Shown piece after piece: positions 1 through 8,569 of a stretch of 64,000 nt of DNA (position 1 is the stretch's first letter; each line of letters begins with the position of its first letter). The position numbers and the translations under genes were made by a program. The stretch comes from Paenibacillus sabinae T27 (GTDB lineage: Bacteria > Bacillota > Bacilli > Paenibacillales > Paenibacillaceae). The notes under the pieces were generated by a model that was given only the letters and a program-made list of their open reading frames with translations, was not told the DNA's origin and did no database searches. The stretch covers positions 3,387,252 through 3,451,251 of the forward strand of contig NZ_CP004078.1 of the NCBI RefSeq assembly GCF_000612505.1, given 5' to 3'.

Positions 1-1535
1 TCAAAAGCCTTAAGCTCCGTCGTGCGCAGCAGCTCCTTGGCCGCCTCCAGCCGGATTTGCAGCAGATAGCTCACGAACGTCAATTTGGTTTCTTTTTTGA
101 AAATACTGCTGAAATACCCTGTGCTGATATGCAAATGCTGGCATACCCTTCCAATTGAAATATCGGAATCATCATAATGGCTCTTGATAAAATGCTTCGC
201 CTGCTCGACCAACTGTTTGTAGCTGGACTGCCGCTCCTGGGCGATATGGTTCATCAGCCGGGTGCAAATATCAATAATCCACTGCTTCGCATCCTCCATA
301 TTGTTGAATTTGTTCATGTCCGGTAAAGACGCAATACCCGGCCCGAACAGCTCGTTCGTCTCGCTTCCGGACTCTTTGGCTACCCGCAATATGGAAGTGA
401 GAATCTCCAGCAGAAAGATACGGTATTCGCTCGCGGTCACCTGACTGCCGTCAAGCGTTCCGAACAATTCATTGATGATTTCCGTAAGCTCCTGCACGGT
501 ACCCAACTTAACCGTACGGATCAGCGACTGCTCGGTCAATTCGTCATAGACAGGCAGGCGGCTTGTGCGCGACTCGACGTCTTCAATCCAGATCACCCGG
601 TTGTTGCCAAGGATGAGCCGGTAGTCCAGCGCCTGAAGCGCGTCCGCGAACGAGCGGAACAGCAGCTCCGGCGTCCGGCATACTGTTCCCGCGCCGATGG
701 TGGCGGTCAGCTTCAGGAAGCGCTGCACGTTCTGACGGATTTCCTCCAGCACTTCTAGCGTCCTGCCAGTCATTTCGCTCTCATCCTTTCCCGCGAGGGA
801 AGACAGCATCACGAGATCGTCGCGGTGGATGAACACTCTGCCGAAACCATGCTTCAAGCAAATTTCTTCGGCGATGTTAAGCACGGCGAACAGCTGCAGG
901 TTGCGGTCGCCAGTATCGCGCAGGGAGACCCGATGATCGGCTTCCGCTGCACCCGGGCCGCGAATATAGTCCAGACTAATCACAGAGGACTGAAACCAGT
1001 CTCCGGAGAGCGGGATGCCGTATTCCCTGCTCTTCGCCGCAATCTCTTCCGGCCGAAGCCTGCGGGACACGAGCGAGGAGAGAAACTGCTCACGGAGAAT
1101 GGGCAGGCTTTTGCGGTAATGCTCGCTGAGCACATGGATGTTTTCCTTTTCGGCAATCTCCGATTCTATCACAGCCTTAACCTTCAGCAGCACCTCGATC
1201 AATTCCCGGGAAGAGAACGGTTTTAAAATATATTCGTCAATTTGCAGCTTGATGGCGCGCTGCGCGTATTCAAATTCATCATAGCCCGTCAAAATAATAA
1301 TTTTGGTGCCCGGATGGCGGCTGCGAATATATTCCGCCAGCTGCAGTCCGTTCATAAACGGCATTTGAATATCCGTGACGACGACGTCGGGCAGCAGCCG
1401 GTCGACAAGCTCCGCCGCTTCTTTGCCGTTCTCCGCCTGCTCCACGACTTCAAAGCCGTAGCGTTCCCAGTCGATCTGCCCGATAATCCCCTCCCGGACA
1501 TCCTCCTCATCTTCCGCCAAAATCAGTTTATACAA
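1..1535 (-). CDS. AraC-family two-component response regulator (YesN-like), C-terminus cut by window edge
   Basis: Read on the minus strand this encodes about 511 residues with no stop before the window edge. The N-terminus is a receiver domain: acidic pair in LAEDEEDV, phosphoacceptor Asp in LPDVVVTDIQM, conserved Thr in IIILTGYDE and Lys in YILKPF. A long middle region follows, then an AraC HTH domain starting near KHFIKSHYDDSDISIGRV and containing HISTGYFSSIFKKET. This is the usual layout of YesN-type regulators that work with a membrane sensor kinase and often control sugar-uptake genes; the partner is outside the window. I chose a TTG start at 1535 because GGGGAGG sits 9 nt upstream and the ATG codons nearby are out of frame. 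Only about 20-30 C-terminal residues should be missing compared with the family length. Confidence 0.88.
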   Translation of the reverse strand, partial: MYKLILAEDEEDVREGIIGQIDWERYGFEVVEQAENGKEAAELVDRLLPDVVVTDIQMPFMNGLQLAEYIRSRHPGTKIIILTGYDEFEYAQRAIKLQIDEYILKPFSSRELIEVLLKVKAVIESEIAEKENIHVLSEHYRKSLPILREQFLSSLVSRRLRPEEIAAKSREYGIPLSGDWFQSSVISLDYIRGPGAAEADHRVSLRDTGDRNLQLFAVLNIAEEICLKHGFGRVFIHRDDLVMLSSLAGKDESEMTGRTLEVLEEIRQNVQRFLKLTATIGAGTVCRTPELLFRSFADALQALDYRLILGNNRVIWIEDVESRTSRLPVYDELTEQSLIRTVKLGTVQELTEIINELFGTLDGSQVTASEYRIFLLEILTSILRVAKESGSETNELFGPGIASLPDMNKFNNMEDAKQWIIDICTRLMNHIAQERQSSYKQLVEQAKHFIKSHYDDSDISIGRVCQHLHISTGYFSSIFKKETKLTFVSYLLQIRLEAAKELLRTTELKAF

Positions 1536-1699
1536 AGCACTGATCCTCCCCACAATACGTAAAGTATGCGCTTTCATAATAATTGTAAGGCTGACGCGCC
1601 CATAATTCAAATCGCAAACCGTGAAGAAACAGGTCAAAATACCATGATGGTGTTTCAATCCGCCCTCAGATGTTTAATAAAAATATTGTGTCTGCCTGC

Positions 1700-1733
1700 A
1701 AAAAAAAGCCACCCCTGCACGATGCGGGATGGA
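1700..1733 (-). terminator. Intrinsic terminator downstream of the GNAT/purT pair
   Basis: On the minus strand an imperfect GC-rich stem (arms 1708-1718 and 1724-1733) is followed by eight U residues (1700-1707). It lies about 40 nt after the GNAT stop codon and should end the purT-GNAT transcript. Confidence 0.8.
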
Positions 1734-1772
1734 GATAGATGCCAGGATAACGTTATGTTAACACTAAACGAT

Positions 1773-2234
1773 TTATAACAGCGATTTGCAAAAACGGTAA
1801 CCGTTCTGATCGAATCCGAGATGGCGGTAGAAAGCGTGCGCCGGGGCGCGTTCCACCCGGTTGCCGCTGCACAGGTAGATTTGCTTGCATTTCTTGCTGC
1901 GGGCCCATTCTTCCCCGGCTGCCATCAGCCGTCTTCCGAGGCCGGTTCCTCTGAGTGATTCCTCGACGATAATTGCGGTAATCTCGGCGACAGAGTCCTG
2001 GTCCTTGCAGTAAGAGATAACCTGACGGAGTTCAATCATTCCGGCAGTCTGCCCGTCCACTTCTGCGACAAGCGTGCAGCAGTCCGGATCGTTCTGCACA
2101 ACTTCCAGTCTCTCTTTCATTACGTTGAGGGTTGTCGGATAGCCGAATCCTCTCAGCAGTGCCGTAATTGTCTCCAGATCGTCCATACCGATGTTGCGAA
2201 TCTGCAGTACCGGTGCCTGAGTACTACTGTTCAT
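1773..2234 (-). CDS. GNAT family N-acetyltransferase
   Basis: 153 residues, the normal length for a single GNAT domain. The acetyl-CoA binding motif A is visible as [12 protein letters not shown], preceded by the beta-4 strand [12 protein letters not shown]; the C-terminal [16 protein letters not shown] is the usual motif B end. Such enzymes move an acetyl group from acetyl-CoA to an amine; the substrate cannot be told from sequence. The start ATG lies 11 nt inside the end of purT, so the two genes are probably translationally coupled and cotranscribed. No link of this protein to purine synthesis is evident beyond position. Confidence 0.88.
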   Translation of the reverse strand: MNSSTQAPVLQIRNIGMDDLETITALLRGFGYPTTLNVMKERLEVVQNDPDCCTLVAEVDGQTAGMIELRQVISYCKDQDSVAEITAIIVEESLRGTGLGRRLMAAGEEWARSKKCKQIYLCSGNRVERAPAHAFYRHLGFDQNGYRFCKSLL

Positions 2235-3420
2235 CCTCGTATACCTCCACTTTTAGCAGGGATGCCGCTTCTTTCGCAGCCGCCCGTGCTTTCTCCACAT
2301 TATCGGCCGCGCTCAGCGCAACGGCCATCCGCCGTCCCGGGCGGACTTCCGGTTTGCCGAATACACGGACCTGCGTACGGGGAAGCCGCAGCGCTTCATT
2401 CAGTCCGGTAATGGCATAAGCAAATCCGGCAGCATTTTTCCCGGCCTTGAGTGTCGCCGACGCTCCCGGTGACAGCAATTCCACCGGCCCTAGCGGGAAA
2501 CCGAGAATCGCTCTGACATGCAGAGCAAACTCCGACAAATCCTGAGTAACCATCGTCACCATTCCGGTGTCATGCGGTCTTGGACTTACTTCACTGAACA
2601 GGACGCCCTCGCGCGTCAGGAACAGCTCCACGCCAAAAATACCGTATCCGCCAAGCTCGTCCGTCACCCTGCGCGCAATTTCCTGCGCCTGGATCAGCTG
2701 TTCTTCCGTCATTTCATGCGGCTGCCACGATTCCACGTAGTCCCCGTCCTTCTGGATATGCCCGATCGGCGGGCAGAACACCGTACCTGAGGAAGAGCGG
2801 ACGGTCAGCAGCGTAATCTCGCTCTCGAACACAACGAAAGACTCCACGATGACCCGCGTTCCTTTGGCTCTGGCGCCCTCAAGGGCCGTGTTCCAGCAGC
2901 TCTCTGCATCCTCGGGCTTCCGGCAGACGCTCTGGCCTTTGCCCGAGGAGCTCATAATCGGCTTGATCACGCACGGCGTTTCCAGCTCTAATACCGCCTG
3001 CTTCAGCTCTTCCAGACTATCCGCGAACCGGTAATCGGCCGTAGGAAAGCCAAGCTTCTCGGCGGCGAGACGGCGAATGCCTTCCCGGTCCATGGTCAGC
3101 CTCGTTGCGCGCGCCGTTGGAACGACGCAAAATCCTTCTTCTTCCAATTCCAAAAGAGCATCGGTCGCAATGGCTTCAATCTCCGGAACAATGACATCGG
3201 GCTTCTCGGTACGGATCAGCTCCTTGAGCGCTTCTCCATCCAGCATATCCAGCACATAGGAGCGGTGAGCAACCGCCATCGCAGGAGCGCCTTCGTAACG
3301 GTCAACGGCTACCGTCTCCACGCCCAATCGCTGGGCTTCAATGATCACTTCCTTACCCAATTCTCCGCTGCCGAGCAGCAGCAGCTTGCGGCTGTAAGCA
3401 GAATAGGGAGATCCCCACAT
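2224..3420 (-). CDS. purT: Formate-dependent phosphoribosylglycinamide formyltransferase PurT
   Basis: Cytosolic ATP-grasp enzyme that makes formyl-GAR from GAR, formate and ATP in purine synthesis, bypassing folate-dependent PurN. The N-terminal preATP-grasp fold carries [21 protein letters not shown]; the ATP-grasp core includes [15 protein letters not shown] and [10 protein letters not shown], with metal ligands expected in [15 protein letters not shown]. The 398-residue length from the start at 3420 matches the family (about 390-400). An ATG 51 nt further upstream lacks a ribosome site, whereas the start at 3420 has AAAGAGG about 11 nt upstream. No purine-type riboswitch is visible in the about 150 nt upstream. 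It overlaps the GNAT gene by 11 nt. Confidence 0.93.
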   Translation of the reverse strand: MWGSPYSAYSRKLLLLGSGELGKEVIIEAQRLGVETVAVDRYEGAPAMAVAHRSYVLDMLDGEALKELIRTEKPDVIVPEIEAIATDALLELEEEGFCVVPTARATRLTMDREGIRRLAAEKLGFPTADYRFADSLEELKQAVLELETPCVIKPIMSSSGKGQSVCRKPEDAESCWNTALEGARAKGTRVIVESFVVFESEITLLTVRSSSGTVFCPPIGHIQKDGDYVESWQPHEMTEEQLIQAQEIARRVTDELGGYGIFGVELFLTREGVLFSEVSPRPHDTGMVTMVTQDLSEFALHVRAILGFPLGPVELLSPGASATLKAGKNAAGFAYAITGLNEALRLPRTQVRVFGKPEVRPGRRMAVALSAADNVEKARAAAKEAASLLKVEVYEDEQ

Positions 3421-3568
3421 GTCGGTATTCAACCTCTTTCGGCAAAATTCGCTCCTTCCTGCAATTTCCATGCAAAAAGCAGCAGTTTCACTGCAAATTT
3501 TCAGGCTTCTTTATTTTCTTCCAAGACGCGGCAGATTGCAAGTGTTCTACGACAATTTCCTTCAAATT

Positions 3569-6500
3569 TCACACTTCCAACTTCATCCTGCTGTCAAAAG
3601 CGGCTTCCAGCTCGCGCAGCCCGCGGGCGAGAGTGTTCCAGCGTTCCGCCGAATCACCCCCTTTCAGCAGCGCGGACATGCCCAGCTCCTGCTCTTCCAG
3701 TCTTTCTCTCAGTGCTCCGGCCGCCCTTGCCAGCGCCTGCACCGCAAGGGTTTCATAGTGATCCAGCAGCAGCGTCTCCCGCCCAGAAGCGGCTTCGGCC
3801 AACACTTCCTTCAGCAGCGGTTCGGCCGCACTTCGCAAAGCGTCCCGGCCGCCGCCTTCAAAGAAATGCTTGGGCGACTTGAATAGTCCCCACCATCTCC
3901 CCCAATCGGCTGGCGCCAGTTCGCCTTCAAGACTTGCCGGGGCCGGCCAGCCCTCCTCCTCTTCCTGAACGGAGAACAGAGGTTCCGCCGGCAGGCCGAG
4001 CTCCGCGGCCGCGTTCTCCGAAGCCTCGCGGACCAGTCTCCGGCCTGCAGCGGCGAGTCGCAGCGTTGTCGCCCACAGCTCCGCCTCCAGTTCACGGCCC
4101 GCGGTCCGCCACCATTCCCGGCCGCAGGCGGCGAATATCTCCTTCAGCAGCCCCGCTCCTTCCCGCAGGAGCGAGGGATGGAACGATTCCTGAAACATCC
4201 GGCCGAGCGCAAATCCGATCCGCTGCCGGACATGAAACAGCAGCTCCGAGCCTTCGCGGCGAAGGTCGCGCAGAGGACGCTCCTCGGCGGCAAGCTGCGC
4301 AAGCCGTTCGGCCGCCGCGCGGCGCCGCGCTTCCATCCGGCGGCTCTCGGCTTCCCGCTCCGACTCCGCCTTCAGCGCCAGGTCCCGCCATTCCTCCGCG
4401 CGGCTGCGGACCGATGACAGACTGTCCAAGGCCGCCTTCAGTGCCAGGTCGGGCAGCTCCTCGCCGGCGAACCGCCATAGCGCCATTTCAAAGGCGCCGA
4501 ACCGCGAGGCTTCATAAGACGCGCCGCCAACCTTCCCCTCCAGCGCCTGCAAGCTGGAGAGCGCGTAAATGCGCGGATTCGCAAGCCCCGCGGACCGCAG
4601 GTTCAAGGCGACATGCTTCTTGACCTCCGCCAGCTCCTCCTCATCCGCCGCGAGATCGGACGCGTTGACGATAAAGAACATTTTATCCAGCGGAAAGCTC
4701 TCCCTGATCCGGCCCAGCTGCGACAGCAGCCGCCGGTCGGCCTTGGAGAACGCGTGATTGTAATAGGTGATAAAACAGATCGCGTCGGCTTCCTTCATGT
4801 AGCTGAAGGTGACGCCCGTATGCCGGGCATGCAGTGAATCCGCCCCCGGCGTATCGACCAGCACGACTCCGCTCGCCGTCAGCGGGCAGGCAAAGTACAG
4901 GTCGATGCTTCGCACGAAGCAGGCCCGGCTCTCTTCAGCGACGAGACCCCGGTACTCGTTAAGCTCCACCGTACGGGTCGTTCCAAGAAGCGGCTCGGCC
5001 TCCTTCCAGCCCCTCGCCGCTGCCTTCAACAAACCGGCGTGCGGTAGAACCGAAGGGTGCAGCCCCCCTGTAGGCAGCGCCGATACCGTATCCGTCCAAG
5101 CCTCGGGCTTCGGCTCTCCGAGCTGAAGCACGCCAAAGGAATGGCGGATATCGTCCCATATTTCCTCCCGGCTCTTCATGGCGACCACCGCCGTTCCATG
5201 CCGGAACGGACCCTCTGGCGCCAGGATGCGATTCACCGCGGCCGTGGCGGGGTGGGGAGACACGGGCAGCACCTCTTCGCCGAGCAGGGCGTTGGCGAAA
5301 GAGGATTTGCCGGCGCTGAACGCGCCCAGCAGCGCCAGCGTGAACCGGCCGCCGGCGAGGTCCGCCGCCCGCGCCGCCAGGCTGCGCGACGCCGAAGCCA
5401 TTGCCGGCTCGCTGCGCAGCAGCGAAGCCGCGCGGTCCAGCAGCCGCGCGGCCTCGCCCAGCCGGCGGCGTCCCTCCGCCGGCGCGGGTCCGGCCGCGGC
5501 GCTCGGCGCGGCCGGTGCGTCCGCCAGGCGAAGCGACGGACGCTCCTGCGGGGCGGCCCCGGCACGGGCCGCCCGGGGGAGGGCGCTCACCTCCGGCAGC
5601 AGGCCGGGGGTGAGCGCGCGGCGCGGCGGCAGCAGCGCCGCGAGTTCGGCCGCGCGGGCGTCGTACGCGCGGGAGAGCGCCGCCAGCGCAGCGGCGGCCT
5701 GCGCCTGCCGGGCGCGGGCGGCGCGGCGGCGCGCAAGCTCCGCGCGGCGCGCCTCGAGGAGCGGCGGCAGCTTCGCCAGCAGGCCGTCGGCGGCGCCGAG
5801 GGCGGCGCGGCGGAAGCCGCTGCGGATGTCCGCCGCCAGGCCGCGGCAGAGCTGAAGCAGCGCCTCGCCCTCTACGGGCGCGCCCGGCTTCACCGCCTCC
5901 GCCAGCCACTGCGCGTGGGCCTGCGGAAAGCCGCTCTTCAGCGCCAGCTCATCCGCCTCGGTCCACAGCTCCAGCTCTTCCCCCCATGTGCGTGTAAGCG
6001 ACAGCACATGCCCTTCAAGCTGCGCCGATACCTGGCGCGCAAGCGCACCTGAGAGCAGCGCAAGCCGGCTCGCCCGCTCTTTTTCCAGCTTGGCCGCCGT
6101 GGTGAGCAGCCCTGTCCGGAAGCCGGGCCTCAAGCTGTCGGCATAGCGGCCTACGGCCTCCCTGATATCGGCGGGCATCAGGTTAGCGTTGCCAAGAAGA
6201 GCATCCAGGCTGCTTCGGAGCTGAAGCCGCGCCCGTTCAGGCAGCGTCTCAAGCTCTTTTTCCGCCGCTTCCATTTCGGCCAGCTCCCGTTCCAGCACGG
6301 CTGGATCTTGGCCGCCAAGCTCTTCCAGCAGGGCTTCCCGCTCCTCCCGCTGACCCTCACGGCACGAGGCCAGATACGCCTCCGCCGTATGCTCAACCGA
6401 GCGGGACAGGCTGTAGTCGAGAAGCGCTTCCCGCCGTTCCAGAAGCTCCGCAATTAGCCGGGGAAGGCTGTCCCAATGACTGAGCGGATGCTCTTTATGT

Positions 6501-7237
6501 TTCAGCGAAGTAAACAGCAGACCGGCAAAATTCACGCCCCAATTCCGGAAAGCCTGTTCCGCCTGCTTCCGGTAGCTCTCCATCGGCAGTTCCTTTTCCC
6601 GGTGCTTGTCGATCTGATTGATAATCAGATACAGCGGCTTGCCCCAGTCGCTCAGCTGTTTGGCGAAAGCCAGATTATTCTCGGATTGCACATGGTTATA
6701 ATCCATGATATAGAATACAATGTCGGCCAAGTGCAGAGCAGACCGGGTCGCGCTTTGGTGTCCCTCATCCGTCGAATCTACCCCGGGCGTATCCATCAGT
6801 ACGCCATGCGGTTCAAGCAGCGGCACCTTGTCCCAGACCTCGATTGCGGTATAGTCGCCGCCGAGACGGCAGTAATCCCATAGCTGCTCCGCAGCAACTT
6901 CCACCGGTCCGCCTGAACCGCTTCGCGGGTTATCTTGGTAGATCAGGGCCCGGGGCCGGCCGTTACGTATCTTCACAATGTTTGCGCTTGTAGGCACCGG
7001 TCCTGAAGGGAGAATATCTTTGCCGCATAAAGCGTTGATCATACTAGATTTTCCTGCCGAAAAATGGCCGCAAAAAGCAATGGTCAATTCCCCATTCCGC
7101 TCTTTAGCCAGCAAATCCAGAAAAATATGCGCCCGCTCCTTGTCTCCCTGCTGCTCCATCCAGCCGGAAAGCTTTTGGAGATATCGGGCCGCATCTGTCA
7201 TTCCGCCGCTACGTACGATCTCCTGGTCCACACCCAC
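3569..7237 (-). CDS. Double dynamin-like GTPase (DynA/YpbR type)
   Basis: About 1222 residues with two dynamin modules in one chain, as in B. subtilis DynA (about 1190 residues), which tethers and fuses membranes and protects cells from membrane damage and phage. First GTPase: P-loop GHFSAGKSS near residue 57, switch DTPGVDS, G4 NQID. Second GTPase near residue 640: GAFSAGKSS, DTPGADS, G4-like NASD. Long charged, alanine-rich helical regions follow each GTPase. The stretch near 5300-5900, between the modules, is extremely GC-rich and Ala/Arg-rich. I prefer a GTG start at 7237 because AGAGG lies 9 nt upstream; an ATG at 7315 has no ribosome site. A terminator upstream separates it from the preceding small gene, so it likely has its own promoter. 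Confidence 0.9.
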   Translation of the reverse strand: MGVDQEIVRSGGMTDAARYLQKLSGWMEQQGDKERAHIFLDLLAKERNGELTIAFCGHFSAGKSSMINALCGKDILPSGPVPTSANIVKIRNGRPRALIYQDNPRSGSGGPVEVAAEQLWDYCRLGGDYTAIEVWDKVPLLEPHGVLMDTPGVDSTDEGHQSATRSALHLADIVFYIMDYNHVQSENNLAFAKQLSDWGKPLYLIINQIDKHREKELPMESYRKQAEQAFRNWGVNFAGLLFTSLKHKEHPLSHWDSLPRLIAELLERREALLDYSLSRSVEHTAEAYLASCREGQREEREALLEELGGQDPAVLERELAEMEAAEKELETLPERARLQLRSSLDALLGNANLMPADIREAVGRYADSLRPGFRTGLLTTAAKLEKERASRLALLSGALARQVSAQLEGHVLSLTRTWGEELELWTEADELALKSGFPQAHAQWLAEAVKPGAPVEGEALLQLCRGLAADIRSGFRRAALGAADGLLAKLPPLLEARRAELARRRAARARQAQAAAALAALSRAYDARAAELAALLPPRRALTPGLLPEVSALPRAARAGAAPQERPSLRLADAPAAPSAAAGPAPAEGRRRLGEAARLLDRAASLLRSEPAMASASRSLAARAADLAGGRFTLALLGAFSAGKSSFANALLGEEVLPVSPHPATAAVNRILAPEGPFRHGTAVVAMKSREEIWDDIRHSFGVLQLGEPKPEAWTDTVSALPTGGLHPSVLPHAGLLKAAARGWKEAEPLLGTTRTVELNEYRGLVAEESRACFVRSIDLYFACPLTASGVVLVDTPGADSLHARHTGVTFSYMKEADAICFITYYNHAFSKADRRLLSQLGRIRESFPLDKMFFIVNASDLAADEEELAEVKKHVALNLRSAGLANPRIYALSSLQALEGKVGGASYEASRFGAFEMALWRFAGEELPDLALKAALDSLSSVRSRAEEWRDLALKAESEREAESRRMEARRRAAAERLAQLAAEERPLRDLRREGSELLFHVRQRIGFALGRMFQESFHPSLLREGAGLLKEIFAACGREWWRTAGRELEAELWATTLRLAAAGRRLVREASENAAAELGLPAEPLFSVQEEEEGWPAPASLEGELAPADWGRWWGLFKSPKHFFEGGGRDALRSAAEPLLKEVLAEAASGRETLLLDHYETLAVQALARAAGALRERLEEQELGMSALLKGGDSAERWNTLARGLRELEAAFDSRMKLEV

Positions 7238-7346
7238 GAATACCCACCTCTGCAGCCTTGGTATAGTCCACAACTTAGAATAATTCCATTTTATCACCGG
7301 ATTGGCACAAATCAATGGTTATCGCGCGTGACGTGGTTATGAGCAC

Positions 7347-7377
7347 AAAAAAAGGAGCTCCCCGCTTGGGGAACTCC
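7347..7377 (-). terminator. Intrinsic terminator after the 88-residue gene
   Basis: Minus strand: ten-base arms 7368-7377 and 7354-7363 (one mismatch) around a 4-nt loop, then seven U residues at 7347-7353. It lies 14 nt beyond the stop of the small conserved gene and before the dynamin gene. Confidence 0.92.
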
Positions 7378-7390
7378 GTCTCTTCGCAGC

Positions 7391-7657
7391 TTAGGCGCTT
7401 TCGAGCACCGGCAGCAGAATTTCAAATACTTTGCCATGCTGAAGGATTGTCAATCCGCGGGATTTATCCTTCATCACAACAACCTCGGGCTTTTGCGCCA
7501 TGCGCTCCAGGTAATGCTCGGGCACGTCGCCGGAGTGGCTGATCGTAATACCCTCTACTTCCTGTTCTTCATTCTCTTCCATCGAACTGTCCACTACACG
7601 GTCGAAAATATCCGAGAACAGCTCAAAATTGTCAGTGTATACGGAAATGCATTTCAT
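7391..7657 (-). CDS. Small conserved protein of unknown function
   Basis: 88 residues, acidic in the middle (SSMEENEEQEVEGI). Beginning MKCISVYTDNFELFSDIFD and ending in a hydrophobic KVFEILLPVLE. No signal peptide, membrane segment or catalytic motif is apparent. It lies between nth and the dynamin gene, 46 nt after the nth stop, and is closed by its own strong terminator, so it probably ends an nth transcript. I know similar small proteins from Paenibacillus genomes but no established function, and assign none. Confidence 0.7.
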   Translation of the reverse strand: MKCISVYTDNFELFSDIFDRVVDSSMEENEEQEVEGITISHSGDVPEHYLERMAQKPEVVVMKDKSRGLTILQHGKVFEILLPVLESA

Positions 7658-7703
7658 TCCTATCCCATCCTCTTCTTCTCTCTGACTTTAACCGCCGCGC
7701 TTA

Positions 7704-8369
7704 CTAAGATTTATCTTGCCTGACTCGCGGCGTTTTCATACGTTTCTTGCCTTCCCGGCACACATCCAGAAGCGGGCATACCTGACATTGCGGATTCTGC
7801 GCTTTGCAGTGATACCTCCCGAAAAAAATCAGTCGGTGATGGGTCAGCGTCCATTCTTCCTTCGGCACGACCTTCATCAGCTTCTTCTCGACTTCCAGCA
7901 CGGAATCCTTCCAGCCTGCAAGCCCCAATCGCTTCGATACGCGCTCCACATGAGTGTCCACGGCAATCGCCGGCACGCCAAAGGCGTTGGATACCACCAC
8001 ATTTGCGGTCTTGCGGCCAACTCCGGGCAGCGTCACGAGCTGATCGTGGGCCTGGGGCACCTCTCCTCCGTACTGCTCGATCAGGATCGCGCACAAATTC
8101 TGAATATGCTTCGCCTTGTTGCGGTATAGCCCGATACGGCGTATGTCCTGCTCCAGTTCTTCCAGCGGAACGGATACGTAATCCAGCGGAGTTTTATACT
8201 TCCGGAACAAGTCGGCAGTGACCTTGTTCACCGTTGCATCCGTGCATTGGGCCGACAACAGCACCGCAATCGTCAGCTCAAATGCGTTACTGTGGTTCAA
8301 CTCGCAGTCTGCATCCGGAAACATTTCGCCAATCGTATCCAAAATGTGACGTACGTCAGATATCTTCAT
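7704..8369 (-). CDS. nth: Endonuclease III (DNA glycosylase/AP lyase)
   Basis: 221 residues, normal family length. Base-excision-repair enzyme that removes oxidised pyrimidines and cuts the abasic strand. The helix-hairpin-helix LPGVGRKTANVV contains the catalytic Lys, the catalytic Asp is in AVDTHVERV, and a C-terminal C-x6-C-x2-C-x5-C set binds the [4Fe-4S] cluster. The ATG start has GAGGTAG upstream. In B. subtilis nth follows asnS-dnaD; here asnS-dnaD lies about 17 kb away, so the gene has moved relative to that order. Confidence 0.96.
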   Translation of the reverse strand: MKISDVRHILDTIGEMFPDADCELNHSNAFELTIAVLLSAQCTDATVNKVTADLFRKYKTPLDYVSVPLEELEQDIRRIGLYRNKAKHIQNLCAILIEQYGGEVPQAHDQLVTLPGVGRKTANVVVSNAFGVPAIAVDTHVERVSKRLGLAGWKDSVLEVEKKLMKVVPKEEWTLTHHRLIFFGRYHCKAQNPQCQVCPLLDVCREGKKRMKTPRVRQDKS

Positions 8370-8502
8370 GCTTCTACCTCACAAATCGGTATATCGGTCA
8401 GCAAGCTTAAAATGGCTGCGCCGGCTATCTAAGGAAAGTCCAACAAAGTAAGTATTATATCTGATGGTCATATACATTACAAGATTGTGTCTCCTTATTT
8501 TC

Positions 8503-8542
8503 AAAAAAAACGTCCTGACGCAGGAAGCCACGCGTCAAGACG
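8503..8542 (-). terminator. Intrinsic terminator of the SLH-protein gene
   Basis: Minus strand: 11-base arms (8532-8542 and 8511-8521) with one mismatch, a 10-nt loop and eight U residues (8503-8510), placed 28 nt after the SLH gene stop. Confidence 0.92.
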
Positions 8543-8569
8543 GTATTTCTTGCGGAAAGCCGCCATTCC

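Noticed and set aside
4959..5909. Long frames (up to 330 residues) overlapping the dynamin gene in other frames
   Set aside because: They lie in the GC-rich segment where stops are rare, are made of Arg/Gly/Pro/Ala runs, and lack ribosome sites; the dynamin frame has clear GTPase motifs.
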